A stretch of 64,000 bases of DNA. It comes from Clostridiales bacterium. Lineage in GTDB: Bacteria > Bacillota > Desulfotomaculia > Desulfotomaculales > VENG01. A program made the translations under genes and the position numbers. The stretch spans positions 1 through 64,000 of the forward strand of contig JADQBQ010000032.1 in the NCBI GenBank assembly GCA_016278505.1. The letters are read 5' to 3'. Below the pieces are notes generated by a model. That model searched no databases and was not told the DNA's origin. It was given only the letters and a program-made list of their open reading frames with translations. Positions 1 to 8,605 of the stretch are shown piece after piece. Numbering within the stretch: position 1 is the stretch's first letter; each line of letters begins with the position of its first letter.

Positions 1-35
1 TTGGCGGTAATTTTAATTTGATGTTTGGGTCGATT

Positions 36-644
36 TTAAAGTGCCGTTCTACAATAAATCCGGTTTTCTTTTTTATTCACGTTAAGTGGTTTGGGTTTTA
101 TTTTATGTAATGAAAAGGCGCATTTGTCACAAACTCCAATGATGGACCTCGGGCCCAACAGGTTAATGGCACTGGAGCAGTTAGGGCAGGAATCCAATAA
201 CTGTACGTTATGCCAAAAGCAAAAGTTTATTTCTTTAATTTGCCATATTAACCTGTAATAAGGGGCCTCGGTCAGGCATAAAGGACAATATTTTCTACTT
301 TGTCCGATTAAACCGGACGAAACCCTTGTAGACAGTAATACTTCATCCCCAACATTACTTGGTAAAAATTTCTTAATGGCTGGTCCGAAGGTTAATTTTT
401 TAAGGCTATCCTTTGGTACGCCCGATATGCGGGCCAAGTCATTTATATTAAGTACGGCTGCAGGAACATAATCAATCAATGTTGCCATGTTTGATTGGGG
501 GTATCGCGCTTTTTTATCAAGAACAGAACGCCATAGGTCATGAGGAAACAAACAATTGGCCTTAGATATTCTTTGTATGTAACTGGTTGGGGACTCGCCA
601 TTTTCTGGAACCAGTCTTGTTAAAAGCATCAAGTCCTGCAACAC
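36..644 (-). CDS. TniQ/TnsD-family transposition targeting protein, 3' end frameshifted
   Basis: The protein resembles TniQ, the DNA-targeting subunit of Tn7- and Tn5053-type transposons. An N-terminal segment (PENGESPTSYIQRIS) matches the TniQ start. A zinc-binding pattern follows: CPLC near residue 117, then CFWH, CPNC and CDKC. The GTG start at 644 has AAAGGGG six bases upstream; an ATG at 629 is less well supported. The frame ends at 36, but skipping one base in the A6 run at 69-74 (minus strand) opens a frame that continues past the window edge (FIVERHFKIDPNIKLKLPP). TnsD proteins are usually much longer than 202 residues, so the gene is either frameshifted or the run length is wrong. 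Confidence 0.7.
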   Translation of the reverse strand: MLQDLMLLTRLVPENGESPTSYIQRISKANCLFPHDLWRSVLDKKARYPQSNMATLIDYVPAAVLNINDLARISGVPKDSLKKLTFGPAIKKFLPSNVGDEVLLSTRVSSGLIGQSRKYCPLCLTEAPYYRLIWQIKEINFCFWHNVQLLDSCPNCSSAINLLGPRSIIGVCDKCAFSLHKIKPKPLNVNKKENRIYCRTAL

Positions 645-776
645 CTTTAGCCCCTTTCAAATCCAACAGGGTACACAAATAAGAATGAGCATCACTCATT
701 TGGGACACAGCCAATAACATAACATTTATCATTAATTTTTTGCTAGGAAAATATTTTTTAAACATCTCAAACAAAC

Positions 777-816
777 AAAAAAAGCCATACCAGACTAATA
801 ACAATGGTTATGGCTT
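777..816 (-). terminator. Leftward intrinsic terminator
   Basis: The arms AGCCATACC (783-791) and GGTTATGGCT (806-815) pair with one bulged base. On the minus strand they are followed by seven T residues. It would end transcription coming from the hsdR remnant. The bases from 645 to 927 otherwise show no convincing gene; the short frame at 562-804 starts inside this hairpin. Confidence 0.6.
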
Positions 817-927
817 CTTTGGAATATTCTTAGATTTCACGTGTTCCCAGATTTGGAATAAGCTTTTACTTTCTGTAAGACAAGGAATTTTAGGTTGAGG
901 CAATTAAACTATCACGCCCGAGGCCAC

Positions 928-1990
928 TCAACTAGTATGATGTGTACTTTCCCTTACCTCCCGCATTGCCCTGTTAAAGAAATGCCTAATGGCCTGGTCA
1001 CGCGCCTGAGCATCGCTCAATACAATGTTTTTCATTTCATTATCGCGTTGGAACATACGAATAGCACCCATGAAAAATGCCTGCGAGAAAGCCGAATAAA
1101 CAACGTCCGGCGGGTTGTTGCGCAGCATTTCGGTCATATCTTCGTCCATAATCTCCCGGTTAACCTGCTCAAAGCGCAGGAAGTCCTCCTTGGTAAATTC
1201 CGTTCCGTGCCGCTCGTTAAAGGATTGAATGATTTCTGACAAAGAGCGCTCCTCGTCTTCAGTGTAGGGCTTTGCGCCAAAGTCGCTAATCGGCTTTAGT
1301 GCTTCGCGCTCGCCGGGACTTAGCGATGCGTCGTAGCCCGCCTGCTCTTCCTGGACCCGGAAGGCCGTCAGCTGAACCATATCCTCAGTGATCTCGATGT
1401 CGGGCGGGATCTGCCGGTTAGGCAGTAGCCTTACTAACCAGGAGACATAGGAATACAGCTTCTCCAACCCGGTATCGTTAAGGCGCAACACCTGAGCTAA
1501 AAAGCCGTAGAAACGCATGAAGCTCTTAAGAAGTTGGCGAAATTCCTCCTGAAGTCCTTCATCATCCTCCAGATTAAAACGTTCAACAGCCTGCCGGACC
1601 AGCCCTTCCAGCCGAATTCGGTCCTGTGGACTGAGCGCGCCGCGATAATAAGTCTCCGACAAGCGCTCTACCTCGTCCGCATCGATGATGCCGAAGGTCC
1701 TGAGCCGGGCCGCCAATTCGTAAATCTGGTTGGGGTTCGATACCGCTTCCAGCTCCGTTATCCCAAAGAACGGCATAAAGGCGGTCTGAACGTCATCAAT
1801 CATATTATGGCAATCGATGATAAAAGTCTACTTGTCCTTACCAGGATATACACAATTCAGCCTGGATAATGTTGCACCGCCTGCATTCCAGCAAATTTCC
1901 GATCCACGTACATCAGAACTTTGGTTGATCGAAGCCTGTCTGGTATTTCTCAGCAACGATCAGCACCCTGATATTCCTGGGTATGGATTT
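928..1990 (-). pseudogene. hsdR: hsdR remnant: C-terminal part of a type I restriction R subunit
   Basis: The open part (928-1803) carries a typical HsdR C-terminal region. Reading upstream in all minus frames recovers classic HsdR text in pieces: VLIVAEKYQTGFDQP, then MYVDRKFAGMQAVQ, then TLSRLNCVYPGKDK, a TAG stop (1828-1830), then TFIIDCHNMIDDVQ, which runs into the open part. Frame changes are needed near 1965-1970, 1914-1922 and 1871-1876; the last looks like one missing A in the expected CAA-ACA-TTA. The N-terminal nuclease and most of the helicase are gone. The GC content is higher than in the neighbouring R-M genes, so it came from a different source. It cannot encode a working motor subunit. 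Confidence 0.87.
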
Positions 1991-2447
1991 TCACTAAACA
2001 GCAATATCTATAAGGTTAACGGATTTAAAAGGGTAAGACCTAACAGCTTAAATAATACTTTAGGGCAATCCCGACCTGCTTATAGAAGAAAAGTATAAAA
2101 ACGAATGCTAGCATGACAAGTCCCGACATTTTTGAGACAATTAAATGCCCTTCGACCCTCAGAATAGCACCTTAGTTATAAACCCTTTGGGAGTAAAATC
2201 TCTAAATATGGCGAAAATTTTTTAAATACCCATAGGCGATTAGCTAAAGTCAATGTTATCAAAATCTCCCGGTTTCTTTCTATCATTTAAATAAATTTGA
2301 TCTTGGCATCAATTAGTCGTAATATTTTGGGGAAAGCATTTTTAGAATTACAAAGCGGTTGGTGTTTTTTTCTTTTTTTGATAAAATGAAATATGTGACA
2401 AGCCTAAAGGTTTTGAAATACAAATGTTTTTTAAAGGAGAAATTAAA
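1991..2447. other. Gene-free AT-rich spacer upstream of the R-M genes
   Basis: I see no coding region here that I would support. The plus frame at 1817-2098 overlies the hsdR remnant and has no ribosome site or family resemblance. The stretch holds the probable promoter of the rightward restriction-modification operon at its right end. Confidence 0.5.
2359..2387 (+). promoter_or_regulatory. Probable sigma-A promoter of the R-M operon
   Basis: A -35 like TTGGTG (2359-2364) and a -10 like TAAAAT (2382-2387) are separated by 17 bases consisting almost only of T. They lie 60 bases upstream of the methylase-nuclease start, and no other promoter-like pair is better placed. Confidence 0.5.
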
Positions 2448-4838
2448 ATGAGCTACACTATCGATGATATTTTTCGAAATACTAAAACGATATTCGAATT
2501 AACACTTTTTACTAGTCAGGAAATTCAAAATATTGAAAATAACATTTTTGAAAAAGGGGGCAAGCCACGTATAAAATGCTACGGGAGTGATAAGGATCGT
2601 CCCGCAAAACCCGAAGAAATTGTTAGGCAACTTTGGCTATACAAAATAATAAATGAATACCATTACCCAAAAGAAAGAATTTTAGTTGAAAAGTCAGTTT
2701 GGTTTGGATCCGGTGTTAGTGATAAAGCAGCTGATATTGTAATTACACATAAAGATAGTGAGAGTCCTTATATTATTTTTGAGGTAAAGAAACCAAAACG
2801 AAAAGATGGTATAAAGCAATTAAAATCCTATTGTAATGCCGAAGGTGCACCAATTGGAGTTTGGAGTAACGGTGGGGGAAAGGTAATATTACATCGTGAG
2901 GAGCCAAATATTTTCTTAAGTATAGACGAAATACCAACTGCAGATCAATCATTGCAGGATGTTATTGGACAACCTTGGACTATTGACAAATTGAAAGAAG
3001 AAAACAGATTAGCGCAAGAAAAACTCTCACTGAAGAGTATTATTCTTGATTTAGAAAATCTTGTATTAGCTAATGCGAAAGGCATAGATGATAGCTTTGA
3101 CGAAATTTTTAAACTTATTTATGCCAAGCTTTATGATGAATGGGCCGCAGTTAACATTTCACAAAGAAGGAAAAAAATTCAGTTTAGGATTTACGGGGAA
3201 AGCTCTCAAGAGTTATATGATAAAATTAACAATCTATTTCGAGATGCTTCCAATAAATGGAGGGGTGTATTCGCAAGAAATGAAAGGATAAAGTTAAGCC
3301 CAAACCATTTAAAAGTGTGTGTGTCCTTTCTGCAAGGCATTAGGTTATTTAATGCAAATTTACAGATTATTGATGAAGCATTTGAGTATTTAGTTACAGA
3401 AATTGCTAAAGGCAAGAAAGGACAATACTTTACTCCACGTTGGGTTATAGATATGTGTATAAAGATGATGAATCCAAAAATTTATGAAAACGTAGTTGAC
3501 CCTGCATGCGGTTCTGCTGGATTTACAGTTCATTCAATATTTTGGGTAGCGGAACAACAATTTTCTGGTGAGGCATTACCACCGCATATTATTGAGTATG
3601 CAAATAATAATGTTTATGGCATTGATTCGAGTCCGAGAGCTGTAAAAATATCAAAAGCAATTAACTTGATTGCAGGGGATGGAAAAACAAATATCTATGA
3701 ATTAAATACACTTGAACATGATAAATGGGATGAGACAGGCAAGGCAGGGTTTAAACATCTATTAAAAGAATTCGATGATCCTCAAGAGAATGATAGAAAT
3801 ATCAATAACTATAAATACATGGAATTTGATTTAGTATTAACTAACCCTCCTTTCTCTGGAAATATCAATGAAAAGGACATACTCAAGCATTATAGGCTTG
3901 CCGAAAAGAACGGCAAAACTTTAAAAAACCAAGGTAGAGACATTCTTTTTATTGAGCGTTGCCTCGATATGCTTAAAAGTGGATATAGTACGATTGATGA
4001 TCCTGAATATGTTCCAGGTGGTAGATGTGCAATAATTTTACCTCAAGGAAGGTTAAATAACAGCAGTGATATGCACATTAGAAATTATATTCTCGGAAAG
4101 GCTAGATTACTCGCTGTTGTGGGGCTACATCAAAATACTTTCAAACCACATACAGGCACCAAAACAAGTGTGCTATTTCTACAAAAATATACTAATGAAG
4201 AAAAGGAAGCCATTGAACAAGTTATCAGTAAACACGAGGATGAGTGGGAAACGTATTTTAAGGATTGTATTGAACCTTTGGTGTCCAAAGAAGATATTAT
4301 TGAGCATGAATTACCTGAGTTATTTCGATCAATACTTCAAAACGCATTTGAATCCGAGGAACTAATGAATGAATCCAGTCAAGTACAAGAAGTTATAGAA
4401 GAAGATATTAAAGATGAAATCAACAATATTGAGGAGGAAATTGCTAGCAGACCTAAAAGATTTAAGGGAAAGGCCGATATGTTAAGAAAATTGGAAAGAA
4501 AGAAAAAACAGTTAGCATCGCTTTCATTGATCGGCCGAATAAGATGGTTCCTAAGTGATAGAGACTCGGTAGAAGAATATAAAAAGAATTGGCTTGCGGA
4601 TAAAGTCTCAGAAGAAATGGATTATCCTATCTTTTTTGCAGTTAGTGAAAAAGGCGGTAAGGATAATAGTGGAGAACCAGTATATATCTTAGATGAAAAT
4701 GGCGAACCAATACCTGATAGTTATGATCATTTTATTATTGACCAAGATTTGCAATCCCATTTTGGTGAGTTGCCAAATGGGATTGCTGAAGCTTTCTTAG
4801 AATTTGCAAAAAAAGAAAAATTTTACTTCTGGGAGTAA
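2448..4838 (+). CDS. Fused PD-(D/E)XK nuclease and N6-adenine DNA methyltransferase (type IIB/BcgI-like RM subunit)
   Basis: The first ~190 residues match the type I HsdR N-terminal nuclease fold. The catalytic pattern is visible: D96 (ADIVI), then E112-V-K114 (FEVKKP). A HsdM-type methylase follows, with SAM motif DPACGSAGF at 351 and catalytic NPPF at 466. An acidic/basic coiled-coil-like stretch occupies roughly 620-700. One chain could therefore cut and methylate, as in BcgI-type enzymes. The start is ATG 2448, because AAAGGAG (2433-2439) is correctly spaced; the upstream ATG at 2424 has no site. The stop lies four bases from the next gene's start, so the pair is an operon. The cleavage type is inferred. 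Confidence 0.85.
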   Translation: MSYTIDDIFRNTKTIFELTLFTSQEIQNIENNIFEKGGKPRIKCYGSDKDRPAKPEEIVRQLWLYKIINEYHYPKERILVEKSVWFGSGVSDKAADIVITHKDSESPYIIFEVKKPKRKDGIKQLKSYCNAEGAPIGVWSNGGGKVILHREEPNIFLSIDEIPTADQSLQDVIGQPWTIDKLKEENRLAQEKLSLKSIILDLENLVLANAKGIDDSFDEIFKLIYAKLYDEWAAVNISQRRKKIQFRIYGESSQELYDKINNLFRDASNKWRGVFARNERIKLSPNHLKVCVSFLQGIRLFNANLQIIDEAFEYLVTEIAKGKKGQYFTPRWVIDMCIKMMNPKIYENVVDPACGSAGFTVHSIFWVAEQQFSGEALPPHIIEYANNNVYGIDSSPRAVKISKAINLIAGDGKTNIYELNTLEHDKWDETGKAGFKHLLKEFDDPQENDRNINNYKYMEFDLVLTNPPFSGNINEKDILKHYRLAEKNGKTLKNQGRDILFIERCLDMLKSGYSTIDDPEYVPGGRCAIILPQGRLNNSSDMHIRNYILGKARLLAVVGLHQNTFKPHTGTKTSVLFLQKYTNEEKEAIEQVISKHEDEWETYFKDCIEPLVSKEDIIEHELPELFRSILQNAFESEELMNESSQVQEVIEEDIKDEINNIEEEIASRPKRFKGKADMLRKLERKKKQLASLSLIGRIRWFLSDRDSVEEYKKNWLADKVSEEMDYPIFFAVSEKGGKDNSGEPVYILDENGEPIPDSYDHFIIDQDLQSHFGELPNGIAEAFLEFAKKEKFYFWE

Positions 4839-4842
4839 TGAT

Positions 4843-6228
4843 ATGCCTGCCATAAATATAGTAAGCAAGTCTAGAGTCGCGTCAGAAATGAGAATTGATG
4901 CAGATTTCTATCATCCGTATCATGAGTCTATAGATAAGAAGATTTCAAATTTAAATTATACTAATCTAGGAAACGAAATAGATGTTATAACAGATTACCA
5001 TGCAAATGGAAGTTATGAAACTTTAAAGAAACATGTAACATTGTTGGATAAACCAGACTATGCATTAATGATACGCACAAAAGATTTTGAAGATGATGAA
5101 TTTGAGAAAAATGTTAAACATATTACAGAGTCAGCTTATAATTTTTTAGCAAAAACAAAACTTTATGGTGGAGAGGTGGTAATAAATAAAATAGGGAATG
5201 CAGGGAGAGTATACATTGTTCCATTCCTTGATAGACCTGTTTCCTTAGGTATGAATCAACTTATGATTCGCACTTCAAAAAGGATTAACAATTTTTACCT
5301 GTACACATACCTAAAAACAAAGTATGGTGCTTCAAATGTAAAGAAAAGGATTATAGGATCAGTTCCTTTTAGTTATGATAAGATGTCCGTTAGGAAAATT
5401 AAAGTTCCTTTTTTATCAAATATTTTTCAAGAGGAAGTAGGAAAACTTGTAATTAAACACCTGCAATTATTAAAAGAAGGAAAGCATAAATATAAGCAAG
5501 CATTAAAAATAATTACAGATGCAGTAGGGGAAATAAAATGCACGGAACGATTTAGCAACAACACCTATATAAAGTCATTTAGCGGTATTAGTTATAGCAA
5601 GCGTCTTGACAGTCAGTTTTTTCACCCCAAATATGATGAAATATTTAAAGCAATTTCCAGTGTTGGTTATTCCCGCATTGGGGATGTTGCAAATCTTGCT
5701 AAAGGCACTCAAGTGAGTAATACTTCTAATGAAGGTGTTTTATGTGCAAGCATAAAGGATGTTAAAAAAGGTATTATCCATACAAAGGAAAGAACTAAAC
5801 AAAAAAGAATAATTACAATTCAGCCTGAAGATCTTGTTTACGCAATAACTGGAGCCACTATTGGAAAAGTTGGAATTAACATTTACGATGAGTTGGTAGC
5901 AATAAGTGGCGACTTAGTAAGAATTTCTCCATATGCAATAAACCCGTATTACTTGTTAGCGGCACTTGATACTGACTTGCTAAAAACATATAGCAAAAGA
6001 TACATTACTGGTGCAACAAATGGGCACATGTCAAGCAATGATGTTGCAAAAATACCTATTCCCTTGATAAATGATAAAGATCAACAAAAAGTAATACAAT
6101 TAATTAAAGATTGCTTTAAGTTATGCGAAAAATCGGCAGACGAAATGAATATTGCAAAGATGGCTGTTGAAACAGCTATAGAACAAGGTGAAGAACATGT
6201 CTTTAAAATGTTTGATTATTATTCTTGA
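4843..6228 (+). CDS. DNA specificity subunit (HsdS-like, two target-recognition domains)
   Basis: Two repeated halves, residues ~20-215 and ~255-450, each look like a target-recognition domain followed by a helical spacer. The conserved start 'MRIDADFYHP' recurs as 'KRLDSQFFHP' in the second half. It would set the recognition sequence for both cutting and methylation by the preceding subunit. ATG 4843 is chosen because GGGAG, inside the last codons of the upstream gene, sits seven bases away; this suggests translational coupling. At 461 residues it fits two-TRD S subunits. The bipartite target cannot be read from the sequence. Confidence 0.85.
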   Translation: MPAINIVSKSRVASEMRIDADFYHPYHESIDKKISNLNYTNLGNEIDVITDYHANGSYETLKKHVTLLDKPDYALMIRTKDFEDDEFEKNVKHITESAYNFLAKTKLYGGEVVINKIGNAGRVYIVPFLDRPVSLGMNQLMIRTSKRINNFYLYTYLKTKYGASNVKKRIIGSVPFSYDKMSVRKIKVPFLSNIFQEEVGKLVIKHLQLLKEGKHKYKQALKIITDAVGEIKCTERFSNNTYIKSFSGISYSKRLDSQFFHPKYDEIFKAISSVGYSRIGDVANLAKGTQVSNTSNEGVLCASIKDVKKGIIHTKERTKQKRIITIQPEDLVYAITGATIGKVGINIYDELVAISGDLVRISPYAINPYYLLAALDTDLLKTYSKRYITGATNGHMSSNDVAKIPIPLINDKDQQKVIQLIKDCFKLCEKSADEMNIAKMAVETAIEQGEEHVFKMFDYYS

Positions 6229-6370
6229 CATAAAGCGGAAAACGTGATAACCATTGGCAATGTTTAACCGAAAGTAAAGTTGTTCAGAAAAGCACTCCCC
6301 TCCAATCCACATTCTACCGTTTTTAAAGTTTTTCAAAAACTCATATTTTTTCCTGATTCCCCACCAATAC

Positions 6371-6405
6371 AAAAAAACCACCCCTTGGACCAATTCCAAG
6401 GGGTG
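6371..6405 (-). terminator. Leftward intrinsic terminator inside the transposon end
   Basis: A perfect 11-bp stem, CACCCCTTGGA (6379-6389) with TCCAAGGGGTG (6395-6405) and a 5-base loop, is followed on the minus strand by GG and seven T. On the plus strand no T run follows, so it works leftward. It faces transcripts arriving from glmS. Nothing else with gene-like features is seen in 6229-6603 apart from the end repeats. Confidence 0.75.
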
Positions 6406-6484
6406 AGTTCGGAAAAATTTGTCGGGTCAAATAGTAATAACATTATCAAAAGTAAAAGTTTCCTTTAAAGGCATCTTGCCATAA

Positions 6485-6575
6485 GAAGGAAGCTTTTATC
6501 AATACTCACTTGCATCTTTTATTCACACACTTGCATCTTTTATTCACACACTTGCAACTTTTATTCAAACTTACA
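6485..6575. repeat. Tandem 21-bp end repeats and terminal ACA of the Tn7-like element
   Basis: Three adjoining 21-base units lie at 6508-6528, 6529-6549 and 6550-6570. The first two are identical (ACTTGCATCTTTTATTCA plus CAC), and the third differs at two bases. A degraded fourth copy, sharing CTTTTAT, precedes them near 6485-6505. Five bases later the array ends in ACA at 6573-6575. Closely packed direct repeats of about 22 bp are the hallmark of the Tn7 right end, where transposase TnsB binds. They are too short and lack spacers, so they are not CRISPR. Confidence 0.78.
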
Positions 6576-6603
6576 GTAAATTTATTACCAAGCATCCCCC
6601 CGC

Positions 6604-8439
6604 CTACTCCACCGTCACACTCTTGGCCAGGTTCCTGGGCTGATCCACTTCACAGCCCCGCTCCACAGCCATGTAATAGGCTAGAAGCTGCTGGGGAACT
6701 ACTGCCAGTACCGGGGCGAGTAGTGAGTGGGTCTGGGGCAGGTATGCCACCTGGTCAACTACTTGTTCCAAACCGGTGTATCCTTCCGGGGCCAGGGCCA
6801 GTACGGTGGCATCCCTTGCTTTTACTTCTTTAATATTGCTTATCATTTTTTCAATGATATCCTGCTGGGTAGCCAGGGCAATCACCGGCACTCCTTCTAC
6901 GATCAGTGCCAGGGTGCCGTGCTTGAGCTCTCCTGCGGCATAGGCTTCAGCGTGGATATAGGAGATTTCTTTGAGCTTTAGGGCACCTTCCAGGGCCACT
7001 GCATGGTCTAATCCCCTGCCGATGAAGAAGGAGCTCTGGCAGCTGCAATACTGGGCGGCGAAGTCTTTGATAATATTGCCGTTTTTGAGTATGGTCTCAA
7101 TCTTATCCGGTAATTCCCGCAGGCCAATGAGTAACTCTTTAGCTTCTTCGACATTCTGGGTGCCGCGTTTTTCAGCCATGTACAGCCCCAGTAAGTACAT
7201 GGCCATCAGCTGGGTGGTGTATGCCTTGGTGGAAGCCACGGCTATTTCCGGCCCGGCCCAAGTATATAAAACGTCATCGGCATCCCGGGCAATGGAACTG
7301 TCCACCACGTTGGTTACAGCCAGGGTCCAGGCGCCGTTTCTTTTGGCTTCGCGCATGGCGGCCAGTGTATCTGCGGTTTCACCGCTCTGGCTGATTACCA
7401 CCACCAAGGTATTCTTATCCATGATGGGATTGCGGTAGCGCAGCTCGGAAGCGATATCCACTTCTACCGGGACCCGCGCCATCTTTTCCATCACATGCTT
7501 ACCCACTAAGCCGGCATGATACGCCGTACCGCAGGCGGTTATATATATCTTGTTGATGTTCTTTAGCTTTTCTTCATCCAGTGTAATTTCATTTAATATT
7601 ACTTTACCTACTTCCGGGTTGATGCGGCCGGCTAATGTATCACGCAGAGCACGGGGCTGTTCGTGTATTTCTTTAAGCATAAAATGTTCATAGCCGTTCT
7701 TTTCTGCCTGCTCGGCTTCCCAGTTCACTTCAAATACCTTCTTTTCTACCGCATCTCCGGAACCGTTAAACACTTTGACTTCAGTCGAGGTAAGATCTAC
7801 AACTTCCCCATCCTCCAAGATATAGGTACGGCGGGTATGCTTAAGCAGCGCGGGAATATCCGACGCCAGGAAGTTTTCACCGTCTCCCAGCCCCACTACC
7901 AGGGGGCTGTCGTGGCGAGCGGCTACCAAGCGCCCGGGCTCATCAAGACAAAGGACTACCATGGCATAGGATCCTTGTAACTTGGTAATTGCCCTGCGTA
8001 CAGCTTCCAGCAGGTCACCTGCGTATAGTTCTTCTATTAAATGAGGCAGTACTTCGGTATCTGTTTCGGAATTAAATACATGCCCCCGGGAAATAAGCCA
8101 ATCCCTGAGAGCCATATAGTTTTCTATAATGCCGTTATGGACCACGGCGAACTTGCCGGTGCAATCAGTATGGGGATGAGCGTTTACATCGTTGGGGCGC
8201 CCATGGGTGGCCCAACGTGTATGCCCGATACCGCAAACAGCGTTGAGGCAAAAATCATTGCTGGAGGTTTTTAAACCTGCCAGTTTACCCTTTTGCTTTT
8301 TTACCTGTATCATGGAATCATTTCCATCCAGTACTGCCACGCCGGCAGAATCATAACCGCGATATTCCAGCCTGGCCAGCCCCTCCAGCAGGATGGGGAC
8401 GGCCTGCTGATGTCCTAAATAACCTACTATTCCGCACAT
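6604..8439 (-). CDS. glmS: Glutamine-fructose-6-phosphate aminotransferase
   Basis: It makes glucosamine-6-phosphate from fructose-6-phosphate and glutamine, the entry step to peptidoglycan amino sugars. The N-terminal glutaminase begins MCGIVGY with Cys2 as nucleophile. Two SIS sugar-isomerase domains follow, with CGTAYHAG, SQSGETADT and STKAYTTQ. The C-terminus PRNLAKSVTVE is the segment whose DNA is read by TnsD in attTn7 systems. The 611 residues are full length. GGAGG lies upstream of the ATG. Expression should be repressed by glucosamine-6-phosphate through the upstream ribozyme. It follows glmM, cdaR and cdaA on the same strand. Confidence 0.97.
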   Translation of the reverse strand: MCGIVGYLGHQQAVPILLEGLARLEYRGYDSAGVAVLDGNDSMIQVKKQKGKLAGLKTSSNDFCLNAVCGIGHTRWATHGRPNDVNAHPHTDCTGKFAVVHNGIIENYMALRDWLISRGHVFNSETDTEVLPHLIEELYAGDLLEAVRRAITKLQGSYAMVVLCLDEPGRLVAARHDSPLVVGLGDGENFLASDIPALLKHTRRTYILEDGEVVDLTSTEVKVFNGSGDAVEKKVFEVNWEAEQAEKNGYEHFMLKEIHEQPRALRDTLAGRINPEVGKVILNEITLDEEKLKNINKIYITACGTAYHAGLVGKHVMEKMARVPVEVDIASELRYRNPIMDKNTLVVVISQSGETADTLAAMREAKRNGAWTLAVTNVVDSSIARDADDVLYTWAGPEIAVASTKAYTTQLMAMYLLGLYMAEKRGTQNVEEAKELLIGLRELPDKIETILKNGNIIKDFAAQYCSCQSSFFIGRGLDHAVALEGALKLKEISYIHAEAYAAGELKHGTLALIVEGVPVIALATQQDIIEKMISNIKEVKARDATVLALAPEGYTGLEQVVDQVAYLPQTHSLLAPVLAVVPQQLLAYYMAVERGCEVDQPRNLAKSVTVE

Positions 8440-8502
8440 ATATAAAAACCTCCGGTTAATAAACTTTAATTGTAAGCTAAACTACGGGTGCTAGGCCGCT
8501 AA

Positions 8503-8579
8503 GCCACGGGGACGGTTCCATCGTCTTCCCTGACGGCCCTTCGCTAACGCTTCGGGGACGCTCGAACCGTCCCCATGGC
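8503..8579. repeat. Inverted repeat in the glmS 5' leader
   Basis: The arms GCCACGGGGACGGTTC (8503-8518) and GAACCGTCCCCATGGC (8564-8579) pair over 16 bases with one mismatch. A GC-rich 45-base interior lies between them. The element sits after the ribozyme and before the glmS ribosome site, in untranslated leader RNA. It looks like a dispersed REP/MITE-type insertion; no second copy occurs in this window. Confidence 0.6.
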
Positions 8580-8605
8580 ACCGCTAACCTTTGTTTATGA
8601 AAAAA

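Larger units (their letters stand above)
1..6575. mobile_element. Partial Tn7-like transposon in attTn7 (glmS-proximal end)
   Basis: Four things support this interpretation. A TniQ/TnsD-family gene lies at the left edge. The right boundary carries three tandem 21-bp repeats, as expected for transposase-binding sites, and ends in ACA, the TGT...ACA terminus typical of TnsB/TniA elements. That boundary lies 28 bp past the glmS stop codon, the place where TnsD directs Tn7. The interior is AT-rich accessory DNA carrying a restriction-modification system, unlike the metabolic genes that follow. The other end and any tnsA, tnsB or tnsC genes would lie left of the window and are not seen. Base 6576 onward (GTAAA) would be one copy of a 5-bp target duplication. 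Confidence 0.68.

Noticed and set aside
69-75. Programmed -1 frameshift site in the TniQ gene
   Set aside because: The A6G run is not in the A-AAA-AAG phase and a -1 slip leads quickly to TAG; only a one-base skip opens the longer frame, so mutation, error or slippage is likelier.
562-804. 80-codon minus-strand frame upstream of the TniQ gene
   Set aside because: It starts inside a terminator hairpin and overlaps the TniQ gene in another frame, with no recognisable motif.
1817-2098. Plus-strand open frame of 93 codons
   Set aside because: It lies over conserved HsdR text on the other strand, lacks a ribosome site and resembles no family.
6508-6570. Tandem 21-bp repeats read as a CRISPR array
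   Set aside because: The units adjoin without spacers, there are only three, and no cas genes are near; the position beside glmS fits transposase-binding sites better.
6510-6833. Plus-strand frame crossing the transposon end into glmS
   Set aside because: It runs through the repeats and the antisense of glmS with low-complexity codons and no ribosome site.
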